Assembly (NCBI GenBank): GCA_050186725.1
Contig: JBFWYG010000016.1
Coordinates: 8,023 to 72,022, forward strand
From: JADJYF01 sp050186725
GTDB lineage: Bacteria > Pseudomonadota > Gammaproteobacteria > Ga0077536
Length of the DNA stretch: 64,000 bases
Direction: 5' to 3'
The position numbers and the translations under genes are program-made. This document shows positions 10,920-19,909 of this stretch, in pieces. The notes under the pieces are model-generated. The model was not told the DNA's origin. It saw only the letters and a program-made list of their open reading frames with translations, and made no database searches. The stretch's first letter is position 1. Each line of letters opens with the position of its first letter.

Positions 10920-13211
10920 CTCAAGTCGCGCGTGAGCGCGCTGTCGATGAGCAGTGTGACCGCCGCATCCGCGTGGGTATAGGTAGCGTAGAGTTCGCCC
11001 GCGAGCGTGACGTCCTGGCCCGCGACCCAGCCCTGTCCGCCGGCCTCGACGCGGTCGCCGGTATCGCCTTCGACCACGAGCTGCCGCGTGGCGGCATCGA
11101 GAAACATGCCGCTCGCATCCGGCAGGGCCAGCACGTCGCGCACCGCGAGACGCAAGGTGTTGTCGCCGCTGCCCGTGAGATCGATGCGTTCGATGCCGAT
11201 GATGCGTGAGTCCGATACGACGGTCAGATCGAGCGTGACGCCGGCGCCGATGAGTCGCAGTCGGTCCTCACCGCCGCCGCCGTCCGCGCGGCGCAGGCCG
11301 TCCCGCCATACGAGCGTGTCAGTGCCGCCACCACCGCGCAGCACGTCGGCGCCGCCACCGCCGTCGAGCAGGTCGTCGCCGAGGCCGCCCACGAAGTTTT
11401 CATCCGCGTTCGTGCCGCTGAGCGTGTCCGACGCCGCGCCGCCCTGGCGCGTCACCACACCGTTGAAGTCGCGCCCATGCACGACGTAGGCCGCACCCGC
11501 GTCGGCCAGGTTCGGGTTGCCCACCGGCGCGCCGATCAGCAGATCGTCGAAGCCGTCGCCATTGACGTCGCCGGCGCCGCTGACCTCCGCGCCGCTGCCG
11601 CTCTCGGCGGTGGCACCGTCCAGCCGGATCCCGTTGGTGCCGTCGATGTCGCTCAAGACCAGGCGCGCCGCGAAGCCGTCGCCGCGCCCGAACACCACGT
11701 AGCTCGAGCCCGAGCGCACGCCGTTCGGTGTCTCGCGGTACACGCCGATGAGAATGTCGTCGTAGCCGTCGCCGTTGACGTCGCCNNNNNNNNNNNNNNN
11801 NNNNNNNNNNNNNNNNNNNNNNNNNNNNNNNNNNNNNNNNNNNNNNNNNNNNNNNNNNNNNNNNNNNNNNNNNNNNNNNNNNNNNGCCATCGCCGTTGAC
11901 GTCGCCCGCGCCGCTGACGTGCGTGCCACTGGTGTCGTCGGGCTGCACGCCCGTCAGCTTGACGCCCGCGATGGCGTCCAGGCTGTCGAGATCGAGAGCG
12001 GCGGGAAAGCCGTCCTCCCGTCCGAACACGAGGTAGCTCACGCCCGCGCGGTCATTGGCCAGGCGGTCGCCGATCAGCATGTCGGCGTAGCCGTCGCCAT
12101 TGATGTCGCCAACGCCGGCCAGGGCGAGGAAGTCGTAGGCGCCCGGCACATCGCCCACCAGGCGAAAGCCATCGTTGCCGTCCAGCGTGGCGAGATCGAC
12201 GCTCGGCGCCGACGCGTCCGCGCGACCGAACACGACGAACGCGCCGCGCGGCTGGGTCGTGGTGTGGGAGGACGGCGCGCCGATGAAGAGGTCGTCGAGG
12301 CCGTCGCCGTTCACGTCGCCGGCGCTCGCGACGGCGCCGCCGACGTTGTCACGCGCGAAGAGACCGTCGAGGCGATAGCCGTTCGTGCCGTTCAGGTTGG
12401 CGAGTGGCATCGCGCCGCCGACCAGGCGCGGCACGGTGGCTTCGACGAGCAGCGTCGCGTTGCCCTGCGTGAAGCGGGCATAGCCGACGCCGTCGAGCGT
12501 TCTCGAGCCGGCCACCTGCCAGTCGCCATGGGCCGTGACCAGGTCGTCGCTGCCGGCGCGCACGCGCAGCGTGTCGCTGTCGGACAGGCTCGCCACCCGC
12601 GCCGCCGTCAGGGTGAGCGCATTGGCGCCGCTGCCGCGGATGTCGAGCGTTTCGACGGCTGCGGCGCGCTGCAGTGTCGTGCTGGAGATTGCGAGCCCCG
12701 CGCCGGTGAACAGCAAGGTGTCGACGCCGCTGCCGCCGCTCTGCACGAGGTCCGCGCGATCAAAAATCAGCACATCGTCACTGGCGCCGCCACGCAGGAT
12801 GTCCGCGCCGCCGCGACCATGCAGGCGGTTGGCGCCGCGATTGCCGAGCAGGGTGTTGGCGCCGTCGTTCCCGGTGCCGAGCAGGTTGGCCACGCCGCTC
12901 AGCGTGAGGTTCTCCTGGTGGGCGCCGAGCGCGTAGCTGACGTTTGCCTTCACCAGGTCGAGGCCGGGATCGGTCAGCGTCTTGTCAATCTCGCTGGGTC
13001 CGTCGATGACATAGGTGTCGTCGCCCGCGTCGCCGCGCAGCCGGTCGCGCCCGCGGCCGCCATCCAGCAGGTCGTCACCCGCGCCGCCCAGCAAAGTGTC
13101 GTTGCCAGCGCCGCCGAAGAGCCTGTCATCGCCCGCGAGTCCGACGAGGACGTCGGCGCGAGCGTCGCTCGTCAGGGTGTCGTTTCTGGAGGTGCCGCGT
13201 TTGACCGCCAT
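10916..13211 (-). CDS. RTX / FG-GAP repeat protein, likely type I secreted, interrupted by an assembly gap
   Basis: At least 730 residues are visible of an acidic, glycine- and aspartate-rich protein. The N-terminus carries RTX nonapeptides such as GGAGNDTL and GGAGDDLLDGG, which bind calcium. The middle has a run of FG-GAP/integrin-alpha-type repeats with the loop GDVNGDG followed by DDLFIGAP-like segments, about 60-75 residues apart. A second RTX block (GGLGDDLLDGG) is near the C-terminus. No Sec signal is seen; RTX proteins normally leave through type I secretion. Frames on the two sides of the N gap (11786-11885) differ only because the gap length is arbitrary, so they are joined here. 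Its role could be adhesion or a surface layer. No secretion genes are nearby. Confidence 0.8.
11786..11885. other. Assembly gap (100 N) inside an FG-GAP repeat
   Basis: The gap has placeholder length. Both flanks carry the same coding segment for GDVNGDG, identical for 17 bases, so the assembly broke within a near-identical repeat unit. The number of repeat units lost is unknown. Confidence 0.95.
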
Positions 13212-13372
13212 GTAAGGCCTGTCTTGGCCCGCCGTCGGGCCGCAAGGCTGTTCACCCTAGCCGAAGCATCGGACGCCGGACAGCCCCGCGGCGGGAGCGA
13301 GCAAATAGAGCGACGGCGATGCAGGAACGGAGCGACGCCGCGGACCGGCACCAACCACTCGGCCAGGCGGCT

Positions 13373-13954
13373 TCAGCGCCGGAAGTCGCGCACGACCACG
13401 CCGAGCAGCGCGGCTACCTGCCGCGCCTCGCGCGCGATAGTGGCCGCGTCGTGATGGTCCACGAGGTTGCAGCGTCGGCCATCGTGGAGGGCGAGGTTCA
13501 ATTCATAGCCGGTGAACTTGAGGTCGGCGTCTTCCACCTGCTTGGCCAGGATCTCCACGGCGGCCACCTGCGCGAAGTCGAGGGTGAGGGTCGCCGCGGT
13601 CGGCAGACCCGGAGCGAAACGCGCCCGGGTGAGTACTTCGATGCGTCTTCGGCGCGGATCGAACACGCTGCCGGCCGCGTACTGCGCGGCCACGCGTCGG
13701 CCCAGCACCACGAGGCCGCCGCCCGCGGCGAGGGCCGCCACGCCCGCCGCGACCGAGCTCGTCAGCGCCGGTATCGCGGCCAGCGCGCACAACCAGCCCA
13801 GGCCCTGCACGCTGGCGAGCGCAATGCGCGCGACCGCGGTCGGGCGGTAGCGCCACAGCGCGCCCTCACGATGCAACCTATGGGTCACGAGGTTGGCGCT
13901 CGCGCCGGGAGCGAGGGGTGCTGGAGGCGGGCAGGGCGAAGTCGGGGTATCCAT
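13373..13954 (-). CDS. Hypothetical membrane protein
   Basis: This gene encodes a 193-aa protein of no recognised family. A proline-rich N-terminus is followed by two adjacent hydrophobic helices (about residues 42-90), then a soluble C-terminal half. That half contains FDPRRRRIEVL and DGRRCNLVDHHDAA, a pattern reminiscent of membrane-anchored PH-like domains. The orientation is the same as the RTX gene but no operon can be claimed. The coding assignment rests on length and a plausible helix pattern. Confidence 0.55.
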   Translation of the reverse strand: MDTPTSPCPPPAPLAPGASANLVTHRLHREGALWRYRPTAVARIALASVQGLGWLCALAAIPALTSSVAAGVAALAAGGGLVVLGRRVAAQYAAGSVFDPRRRRIEVLTRARFAPGLPTAATLTLDFAQVAAVEILAKQVEDADLKFTGYELNLALHDGRRCNLVDHHDAATIAREARQVAALLGVVVRDFRR

Positions 13955-14048
13955 CGCACTATGTAGCGCGCAATGGGTCGCGGGGTTTAGTCGAGCGGAG
14001 GCGTGGCCGACGCACGCAACACTGCGAACCGAAGACGAGCGTCCTCGC

Positions 14049-14621
14049 CTAGCCCTGCGGCTGGCGTGGTGTGGGCTGCGGGACGGGATTCGCAGCCCGC
14101 GCGATCTCGAGATTCACCTGCCCCACTTTCAGTCCCCACCAGCCCACGGTCGCGTTGTTCACCACCCGCCCGTCCGGCAGCTTGGCGAGCACGTCGCGGA
14201 AGCGCAGCTTGGGCCCGGGCTTGCCGTCTTCGCCCGGCACGCGCATGGCGTACTCCAGGCGGAACACGCCGCCATCGGTGAAGCCGCGGGCGAGTCCGAC
14301 CACGTCTTCGCGCGTGCCCTGGAAGTCGCCGGCGGGCGTGCGGGTCAGGCGCCAGGTCTTGCGGTCCTTCTCGCCGTCGTCGAAGGCGAAATCCTCGACC
14401 AGCGTCAGCGTGGTCCCATCCCAGGTGCCTTCGAGGTAGGCGGTGAAACCACGGTCGACTCCGGTGATGGTGCTGAAGCGGCCGCGTCCGACGGTATGGC
14501 CGACCAGGTCCTTCTCCAGCACGAACAGCCCGCCCACCGCTTCCGGCGGCGGGGCCGGCGCGGTGGCGCAGGCGCCGAGACCCAGGGGGGCGAACAGGAG
14601 CGCGGCGAGGCGTCGGTGCAT
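14049..14621 (-). CDS. DUF3833-like lipoprotein
   Basis: This gene encodes a 190-aa predicted lipoprotein. The N-terminus MHRRLAALLFAPLGLGAC ends in a lipobox (LGAC, Cys18). The body resembles the DUF3833 family: GRFSTITGVDRGF, then TLVEDFAFDDGEKDRKTW, a TREDVVGLARG segment and a C-terminal NNATVGWWGLKVGQV. The function of this family is unknown; members are usually outer-membrane or periplasmic. The start was placed at 14621 because the signal sequence begins there. It is transcribed divergently from the universal stress protein gene. Confidence 0.8.
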   Translation of the reverse strand: MHRRLAALLFAPLGLGACATAPAPPPEAVGGLFVLEKDLVGHTVGRGRFSTITGVDRGFTAYLEGTWDGTTLTLVEDFAFDDGEKDRKTWRLTRTPAGDFQGTREDVVGLARGFTDGGVFRLEYAMRVPGEDGKPGPKLRFRDVLAKLPDGRVVNNATVGWWGLKVGQVNLEIARAANPVPQPTPRQPQG

Positions 14622-14831
14622 GGCGGACTCCGGCGGCGTGGTTTTGCCAATGGTCCACCGACTACGCCCGTCCCCGGCGCCTGGATTACTCGCCAGCGCC
14701 GCGCGGACCACCACGCTACCGCCAAAGTTCCCTTCGTCCGCCTCGCTAAAGGCGAAAACGGCCCTCGGCATTTTCTGCTGTGCGGCGCGCGGCCCATCGG
14801 CGAGCCTCCGGTCAGAGGAACGGAGGTCCCC

Positions 14832-15797
14832 ATGCGCTTCAATCATCTGCTCGCCTACCTCGATACCCGTCGCGTGGCGAACCCGGCGCGCACCCGCGCC
14901 TGCCTCGCGAGCCTGGCCGACCTGGCTGCCGCCCACGATGCGCGTCTGACCCTGTGTGATGTGCTCGAACCGCCGCCGGCGGCGGCCGGACGCACCTCGG
15001 AGCGCGTCGCGGCGCTGCGCGGTCGCTACGTGCTGACCGCGCTCGAGCACCTGGCGGCGGAGCTGCGGGGACGGGTCGTCGCGGAGTACGTGCTGCTGGA
15101 GGGCAGCGCGTTCATCGCCGTCTCGCGGCACGCGGCCCGCCACGGCATCGACCTCGTGGCCGTGCTGGACGGCACCGACGGCGACGGCCGGCCAGACGCT
15201 ACCGCCAGGCATCTCGTGCGCAAATGCCCAGCGCCGGTGTGGGTGATGGGGCCGCGCGGCCACGGCGCGCGGCAGCGCCTGCTGGTGGCCGTGGACCGCG
15301 ACATCTTTCCCGCGACCGCTGCGCCGCGGGACATGGCGGGGCGCCTGGTCGACGCCGCCATCGCGCTCGCGCGCGCTCAGCCGGCCAGCCTGCATCTCGC
15401 CCACGCCTGGCAGGTCTACGGGGCGGAACTGATGGAGGATCCGGGGCTCGGGCTCGACGCCGCCGACCTCGAAGCCTACGTCGACAGTCAGCGCTACAGC
15501 CACCACCTGTGGCTGGAAGAACTGCACGACGCGCTGCGCGCGCGGTTGGCGGCGCGCGGCGAGATCGCGTTCGAGACCACCACCCACCTCATCGAGGGCG
15601 ATGCCGCCGAGGTGCTGCCCGCGCTGGCGCGACGCCTGGCGGTGGATGCGCTGCTGCTCGGCACGCTCGGCGCGAGTCGCGCGCCCGGCGTCCTGATCGG
15701 CAACACCGCCGAAGAGATCCTCGGCCGCGTGGGCGTACCGATACTCGCGCTCAAGCCGCCGGGCTTCGAGTCACCGCTCATGGCGCCCGACGCCTGA
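14832..15797 (+). CDS. Tandem universal stress protein (UspE-like)
   Basis: This gene encodes a 321-aa protein made of two USP (alpha/beta nucleotide-binding) domains, about residues 1-145 and 150-310. The second domain keeps the ATP-binding pattern G-x2-G-x9-G as GTLG...GN in LLLGTLGASRAPGVLIGN; the first is degenerate. The overall form is that of UspE, a cytosolic stress-survival protein. A GAGG ribosome-binding site precedes the ATG. It converges on apaH, with 14 bp between the two stops. Confidence 0.85.
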   Translation: MRFNHLLAYLDTRRVANPARTRACLASLADLAAAHDARLTLCDVLEPPPAAAGRTSERVAALRGRYVLTALEHLAAELRGRVVAEYVLLEGSAFIAVSRHAARHGIDLVAVLDGTDGDGRPDATARHLVRKCPAPVWVMGPRGHGARQRLLVAVDRDIFPATAAPRDMAGRLVDAAIALARAQPASLHLAHAWQVYGAELMEDPGLGLDAADLEAYVDSQRYSHHLWLEELHDALRARLAARGEIAFETTTHLIEGDAAEVLPALARRLAVDALLLGTLGASRAPGVLIGNTAEEILGRVGVPILALKPPGFESPLMAPDA

Positions 15798-15811
15798 GCG
15801 GCGTTCCAATA

Positions 15812-16648
15812 TCAGTCGAAATCGGCCGCGAACCCGGACCGCACCTGGACCAGCCTGTCATCCTCCAGGCACAGCGCGCTCAGTTCGCCGCCCCACACCG
15901 CGCCGCTGTCCAGCGGGTAGACGTGGTGTTCACTCCAGCGCGCGCGCGGCAGGTGCAGCGTCGACCAGTGGCCGAACACGACGCCGTGGCCGGCGTTCGC
16001 GCGACCGGGAACGGCGAACCACGGCAGGAGCGGCTTGTCCGCCGTGGGCTCGCTCTTGTCGTTCAGTTCCAGGCGGCCGTCCGGCGCGCAGTAGCGCATG
16101 CGGGTCAGGCAGTTGGTGATGAAGCGCAGCCGCGCCGGGCCGCGCAGCGCGGGGTCCCAGCGGTCAGGCTGGTCGCCGTACATGTGCGCGAGAAACTCGC
16201 CCAAGCCCGGTCCGCGCAGCGCGGCTTCCGCTTCCGCGGCACAGGCGCGCGCGGTGGCGAGGTCCCACTCCGGCGACAGGCCGGCGTGGACCAGCACGCG
16301 GTCGAGGTTCGCGTCGTAGTGCAGGAGCGGTTGACGCCGCAGCCAGCCCAAGAGTTCGTCGCGGTCGGGCGCCTGCAGCACGTCGGTAAAGGTGTCGCGG
16401 CGCCGCGGCTTCGCGCTCGGCAGGTGCGCACAGGCGAGGAGATGCAGGTCGTGGTTGCCGAGCACCGTCACCACGCACGGGCCGAGCGCGCGCACCCGTC
16501 GCAGGACGGCGAGCGAGGCCGGTCCGCGATTGACCAGGTCACCCACCAGCCACAGCCGATCCCGTGTCGGCTCGAACGCGATCTTGTCGAGCAGCGCGCC
16601 CAGTTCGGCGTCGCAGCCCTGGATGTCGCCGATGGCCCAGGTCGCCAT
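15812..16648 (-). CDS. apaH: Bis(5'-nucleosyl)-tetraphosphatase, symmetrical
   Basis: This gene encodes the 278-aa ApaH, a metallophosphatase that splits Ap4A into two ADP and also removes Np4 caps from RNA. The calcineurin-type motifs are GDIQGC (about residues 7-12), GDLVNRGP and GNHD, followed by the expected distal histidine segments. The length matches E. coli (about 280). It is encoded 7 bp downstream of apaG, the usual pair, although rsmA and pdxA, often upstream in other Gammaproteobacteria, are not here. Confidence 0.97.
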   Translation of the reverse strand: MATWAIGDIQGCDAELGALLDKIAFEPTRDRLWLVGDLVNRGPASLAVLRRVRALGPCVVTVLGNHDLHLLACAHLPSAKPRRRDTFTDVLQAPDRDELLGWLRRQPLLHYDANLDRVLVHAGLSPEWDLATARACAAEAEAALRGPGLGEFLAHMYGDQPDRWDPALRGPARLRFITNCLTRMRYCAPDGRLELNDKSEPTADKPLLPWFAVPGRANAGHGVVFGHWSTLHLPRARWSEHHVYPLDSGAVWGGELSALCLEDDRLVQVRSGFAADFD

Positions 16649-16655
16649 GCCGCGC

Positions 16656-17036
16656 TCAGTTCAGGATGCGCGGCACCGCGAGGCGGAACAGCGGGATGGC
16701 CGCGTTGAACGCTTCGCCGTCCACCGCCTGCATCTGGTAAGAACCCGCCATCGTTCCGAGCGGCGTTTCCAGCACCGCGCCGCTGGTGTAGCGAAACGCC
16801 TGGCCGGGCTGGATCAGTGGCTGCTGGCCGACCACACCGTCGCCATGCACTTCCTGGATGCGGCCGTTGGCGTCGGTGATGAGCCAGTGGCGCGACAGGA
16901 GCTGGGCCGCGACCGAGCCGTGGTTGGCGATGGTGATGGTGTAGGAGAAGGCGTAGCGGCGGGCGGTGGGTTCGGACTGGGCCTCCAGGTAGGCGGTGTC
17001 CGCGCTGACCTGGATGTCGTACTTGGGACTGTTCAC
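16656..17036 (-). CDS. apaG: ApaG protein
   Basis: This gene encodes a 126-aa single-domain fibronectin-III-like protein of the ApaG family (125 aa in E. coli). Family segments are FSYTITIANHGSVAAQLLSRHW, then TDANGRIQEVHGDGVVG and the strongly conserved TPLGTMAGSYQM. Its biochemical role is not settled; it travels with apaH. It lies directly upstream of apaH. A strong hairpin separates it from the LLM gene upstream. Confidence 0.96.
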   Translation of the reverse strand: MNSPKYDIQVSADTAYLEAQSEPTARRYAFSYTITIANHGSVAAQLLSRHWLITDANGRIQEVHGDGVVGQQPLIQPGQAFRYTSGAVLETPLGTMAGSYQMQAVDGEAFNAAIPLFRLAVPRILN

Positions 17037-17081
17037 GGCGGCGCTCCGGGACTGGCGCGGCGTGCGCCGTCGCCATTGTAC

Positions 17082-17113
17082 CGTTCACGCGCGGCTCGCG
17101 CCGCGCGTGAACG
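17082..17113. terminator. Strong hairpin (14-bp stem) upstream of apaG
   Basis: The arm CGTTCACGCGCGGC, a 4-nt loop TCGC and the exact reverse complement form a 14-bp perfect stem. It lies 7 bp after the stop of the LLM gene (17120) and before apaG on the same strand. It has no U-tract, so it may be a weak terminator or an RNA-stabilising element. Confidence 0.45.
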
Positions 17114-17119
17114 CCGCGC

Positions 17120-18199
17120 TCAGTAGCGTGCGATGACGTGCGTGGCGAAATCGCGGAACACGCGCCGCGCGTGGTCCATGGGCGGCAGCAGGGTGACCTC
17201 GCGCAGGCCCGCGGCCTCGGCCGCGCGCAGGCGTTCGATGATCTGCTCGGGCTCGCCGGCCATGATGAAGGTCTCGATCGCTTCGGGCGTGATGAAGCGT
17301 CGCTCCTCCGGCACCACCCACGAACAGTGTCCCTCGTGGATCTGCAGGTAGCGCTTGTGTTCGGGTGTCGCCATCTTCTCGACGTGGGCGCAGTAGGCCT
17401 CCCAGGTATTGCGGATGGCGGGCGGAATGACCGCTTCGTCGCCGGTGAGCTTCCAGTTCTCGTAGCAGTAGTGCAGGGCGGCCGCGACCTGCGAGCCGCA
17501 CTGGTCGATCACGCGCTCGCTGCTGAGCTTTTCGCCCGGGCCGAGCACCACCGCGGTGGTCAGGGCCGCGGTGTGGAAGTCGTCGCTCAATGTGCGCCCG
17601 ACCTCGGTCGCGCCGGCGCGCATCAGTTCGAAGCTCTGATGGACCATGGCCGGCGGTTCGTTCAGCGCCGAGATGCGGCCGTCGCCGTAGGCGCCTGCGG
17701 CGCGCAGCGCGCCCGGGCCGTTGGCCGCCACCCAGATCGGAATGGGCTGGGTGATGTCGACGAACTTGCGCTCGAGGTGCATGAAGCGAATCGTGCGGGT
17801 CTCGCCGTTCAGCGTGTACTCCACCTCTTCGCCGTGAAGCAGCGCGCGCACCACCCGCAGGTATTCGCGGAAGGCCTTGGGCTTCATCGGGTTCATGCCC
17901 ATGGTGCGCATGGCGGTGTGACCGGTGCCGAGGCCGAGGAACACGCGCCCCGGCGCGAGCGCGGCAATGCTCGCGATGGAATGCGCGGTGACCGGCGCGA
18001 TGCGCGTGGGGGCGATCGACACCCCGGTGCCAATCTTGATGCGCGAGGTATTGACCGCGGCCAGCGCCAGCACGGCGTAGCAGTCGGACCAGATCATCTG
18101 CGAATCGGGCACCCAGGCGTGGTCGTAACCGAGATCCTCCGCCAGCCGCACTACCTGCCAATCGCTGATGTGGGTGGCGAACATGGCGCCGAATTTCAT
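17120..18199 (-). CDS. LLM-class (luciferase-like) F420-dependent-type oxidoreductase
   Basis: This gene encodes a 359-aa TIM-barrel flavin/deazaflavin oxidoreductase of the bacterial luciferase superfamily. The first strand reads MKFGAMFATHISDW, the second AEDLGYDHAWVPDSQM. The segment RVFLGLGTGHTAMRTMG, typical of F420-type members, is near residue 85, and PIPIWVAANGPGALRAAG forms the late cofactor strand. Substrate and cofactor (F420 or FMN) are not determined by sequence. It is one of three LLM genes in the window, all from different subfamilies. Confidence 0.85.
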   Translation of the reverse strand: MKFGAMFATHISDWQVVRLAEDLGYDHAWVPDSQMIWSDCYAVLALAAVNTSRIKIGTGVSIAPTRIAPVTAHSIASIAALAPGRVFLGLGTGHTAMRTMGMNPMKPKAFREYLRVVRALLHGEEVEYTLNGETRTIRFMHLERKFVDITQPIPIWVAANGPGALRAAGAYGDGRISALNEPPAMVHQSFELMRAGATEVGRTLSDDFHTAALTTAVVLGPGEKLSSERVIDQCGSQVAAALHYCYENWKLTGDEAVIPPAIRNTWEAYCAHVEKMATPEHKRYLQIHEGHCSWVVPEERRFITPEAIETFIMAGEPEQIIERLRAAEAAGLREVTLLPPMDHARRVFRDFATHVIARY

Positions 18200-18344
18200 G
18201 GGCAGTCTCCCCGTTTGTATGTCGCGCCATCGTCGATGGCCGCCACCGGTGCGTCAAGCGGCCGACGCCGGGATGCGCCGCGCGCCCAGTCCTGCTAGGG
18301 TGCGCGACGCGCGGCTCGCGCGCTCGATCACGCCCTCGACTTCC

Positions 18345-18986
18345 ATGGCAGACAAGCCCATCTACGTGCGCGGCGGCTCCTCGCGCAACCTGTTCGCGGT
18401 GCGCGTGGCGCTGTTCGTGCTGGTGCCCGTCGCGCTCCTGTTCAACTACTACGTCGGCACCATCGCGCTGTCGCGCGACATCGAGAGCATCGTGTTCGTG
18501 CATCCGCTCGGCTGGTCCTACCACAGCGAGACCACCGCGGTGCCGAACATGCGCCGCATCGACTACACCGCGCAGGGCGTCGCCGATGCCATCGCGCGCA
18601 ACCACGCGGTGCCGCTGTTCCTGCTGAGCAAGTATCCGTCCAGCGAGAAGCGCCCCAATCCGCTGATCGGCGTGAACGCCTACGACCTCGGCAAGGCGGC
18701 GCCGCCGACGCCGGAGGCGCTGCTGGCCGCCAACCTGGCCCGCGTGCAAGGCGACGCGAGCGGCAAGCTCGAAGTGGTGGAACCGATCTCGACCCTGCCG
18801 CTCGCCACCCTGCCGGCGGCGCGCGTGGTGCTGCGCGCGCCCGGCAAGCGGCTGGATCGCATGACCGTGTACACCGTGGTCGCGGGGCACCTGAGCTTCA
18901 CCATCGTCGCCTCGGACGCCTCGAGCGGTGAGGACGACATTTCCGCGGACCTGGCGACCTTCCTGGCCAACGTCGCGGTGGAATGA
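18345..18986 (+). CDS. Hypothetical protein with one N-terminal membrane segment
   Basis: This gene encodes a 213-aa protein with a basic N-terminus, one clear hydrophobic helix (about residues 18-40, ALFVLVPVALLFNYY) and a soluble domain, probably periplasmic. The soluble part contains LGWSYHSETTAVPNMRRIDYT and ends in DLATFLANVAVE. No known family was recognised. The ATG at 18345 was chosen because the upstream frame has no such pattern. It is convergent with the COX-like operon, with 12 bp between stops. Confidence 0.65.
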   Translation: MADKPIYVRGGSSRNLFAVRVALFVLVPVALLFNYYVGTIALSRDIESIVFVHPLGWSYHSETTAVPNMRRIDYTAQGVADAIARNHAVPLFLLSKYPSSEKRPNPLIGVNAYDLGKAAPPTPEALLAANLARVQGDASGKLEVVEPISTLPLATLPAARVVLRAPGKRLDRMTVYTVVAGHLSFTIVASDASSGEDDISADLATFLANVAVE

Positions 18987-18998
18987 CGCCGTCGCCCG

Positions 18999-19268
18999 CT
19001 AGGCGGGTGTCAGCAGGTAGGCGCCGACGATGAGCGCCGTGACCACCGCCACCCACGCCTCGAGAATGGCGCGCCACGGCATGGCGCCCGTCGCGAGTTC
19101 CATGAAGTGCAGAAACACCAGGCGAATCTTGATCGCCGCGATCAGCAGGATGGCGAGCGTCGCCGCGCGCGCCGGGGCATCGTTCTCGGCGAGCGCGAAC
19201 ACCACCAGGGTGGCGACGACCAGCATCGCCCAGGTGCGCGTGACGGCAAGACCCGCCAGGCCGCTCAT
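18999..19268 (-). CDS. Cytochrome c oxidase subunit IV / NorF-like small membrane protein
   Basis: This gene encodes an 89-aa protein with three hydrophobic helices. The segment AAIKIRLVFLHFMELATG resembles the small subunit-IV/NorF-type proteins that accompany COX3-like proteins. Its ATG overlaps the stop of the COX3-like gene by 4 bp (ATGA), which indicates translational coupling. No subunit I or II gene is in the window, so the partner oxidase or reductase is unknown. Confidence 0.75.
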   Translation of the reverse strand: MSGLAGLAVTRTWAMLVVATLVVFALAENDAPARAATLAILLIAAIKIRLVFLHFMELATGAMPWRAILEAWVAVVTALIVGAYLLTPA

Positions 19269-19909
19269 GGCGCGCGCAGCAGGTAGAGCATGGGAAACAG
19301 CACCAGCCACAGCAGGTCGACCATGTGCCAGTAGCAGCCGCTCGACTCGAGCCAGGTCAGGTAGCGGCCGTCCTGGTGCGCCGCGCGGCTCTTGGCCAGG
19401 CAGATGGCGAGCACCGCCATGCCGCCGACGTAGTGCAGGAAGTGCAGCCCGGTCAGCGCGAAGTAGAACATGAAGAAGTCGTTGGTGAGCAGCGTGATGC
19501 CGGCCGCGATCTTGTGCCAGTACTCGTACACCTTGGTCAGCGCGAAGCCCGCGCCGACCAGCATCGCGAGCGCGAGGTGACGTTGCACGGCCGCGCGCCG
19601 CCCTTCGCGCGCGCGGTGCACCGCGAGCGCCACCAGCCAGGAGCTGGTCAGCAGGATCAGGGTGTTCAGCGCGCCGAGCAGCGGGTCGAGCGCCTGGCGC
19701 GAGGTCTCGAACAGCGCCGGCGCCTTGTAGCGCTCGGTCATGAACAGCAGGAACAGCGCCGCGAACAGGCAGAGATCCGCGGTGATGAACGACCACACGC
19801 CCTCGTCACCGGCCAGCCTGCGCTGGCCGGTGACGGGAGGCGTGCTCGGTTCGGCGTGACCCGCGGTCGGATCAGAGGGTCGCACCCGCAACCTTTCCGA
19901 CGCCGTCAC
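19265..19909 (-). CDS. Cytochrome c oxidase subunit III / NorE-like protein
   Basis: This gene encodes a 214-aa membrane protein of the heme-copper oxidase subunit III family, closest in length to NorE-type proteins with five helices. Key segments are GDEGVWSFITADLCLFAALF, where a full oxidase would have its helix-3 carboxylate region, then FFMFYFALTGLHFLHYVGG and CYWHMVDLLWLVLFPMLYL, the classic HxxHV...WHxVD pattern. The chosen start overlaps the upstream gene by 38 bp; an internal start is possible. It is cotranscribed with the unknown membrane protein at 19872 and the small protein at 18999. Confidence 0.82.
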   Translation of the reverse strand: MTASERLRVRPSDPTAGHAEPSTPPVTGQRRLAGDEGVWSFITADLCLFAALFLLFMTERYKAPALFETSRQALDPLLGALNTLILLTSSWLVALAVHRAREGRRAAVQRHLALAMLVGAGFALTKVYEYWHKIAAGITLLTNDFFMFYFALTGLHFLHYVGGMAVLAICLAKSRAAHQDGRYLTWLESSGCYWHMVDLLWLVLFPMLYLLRAP

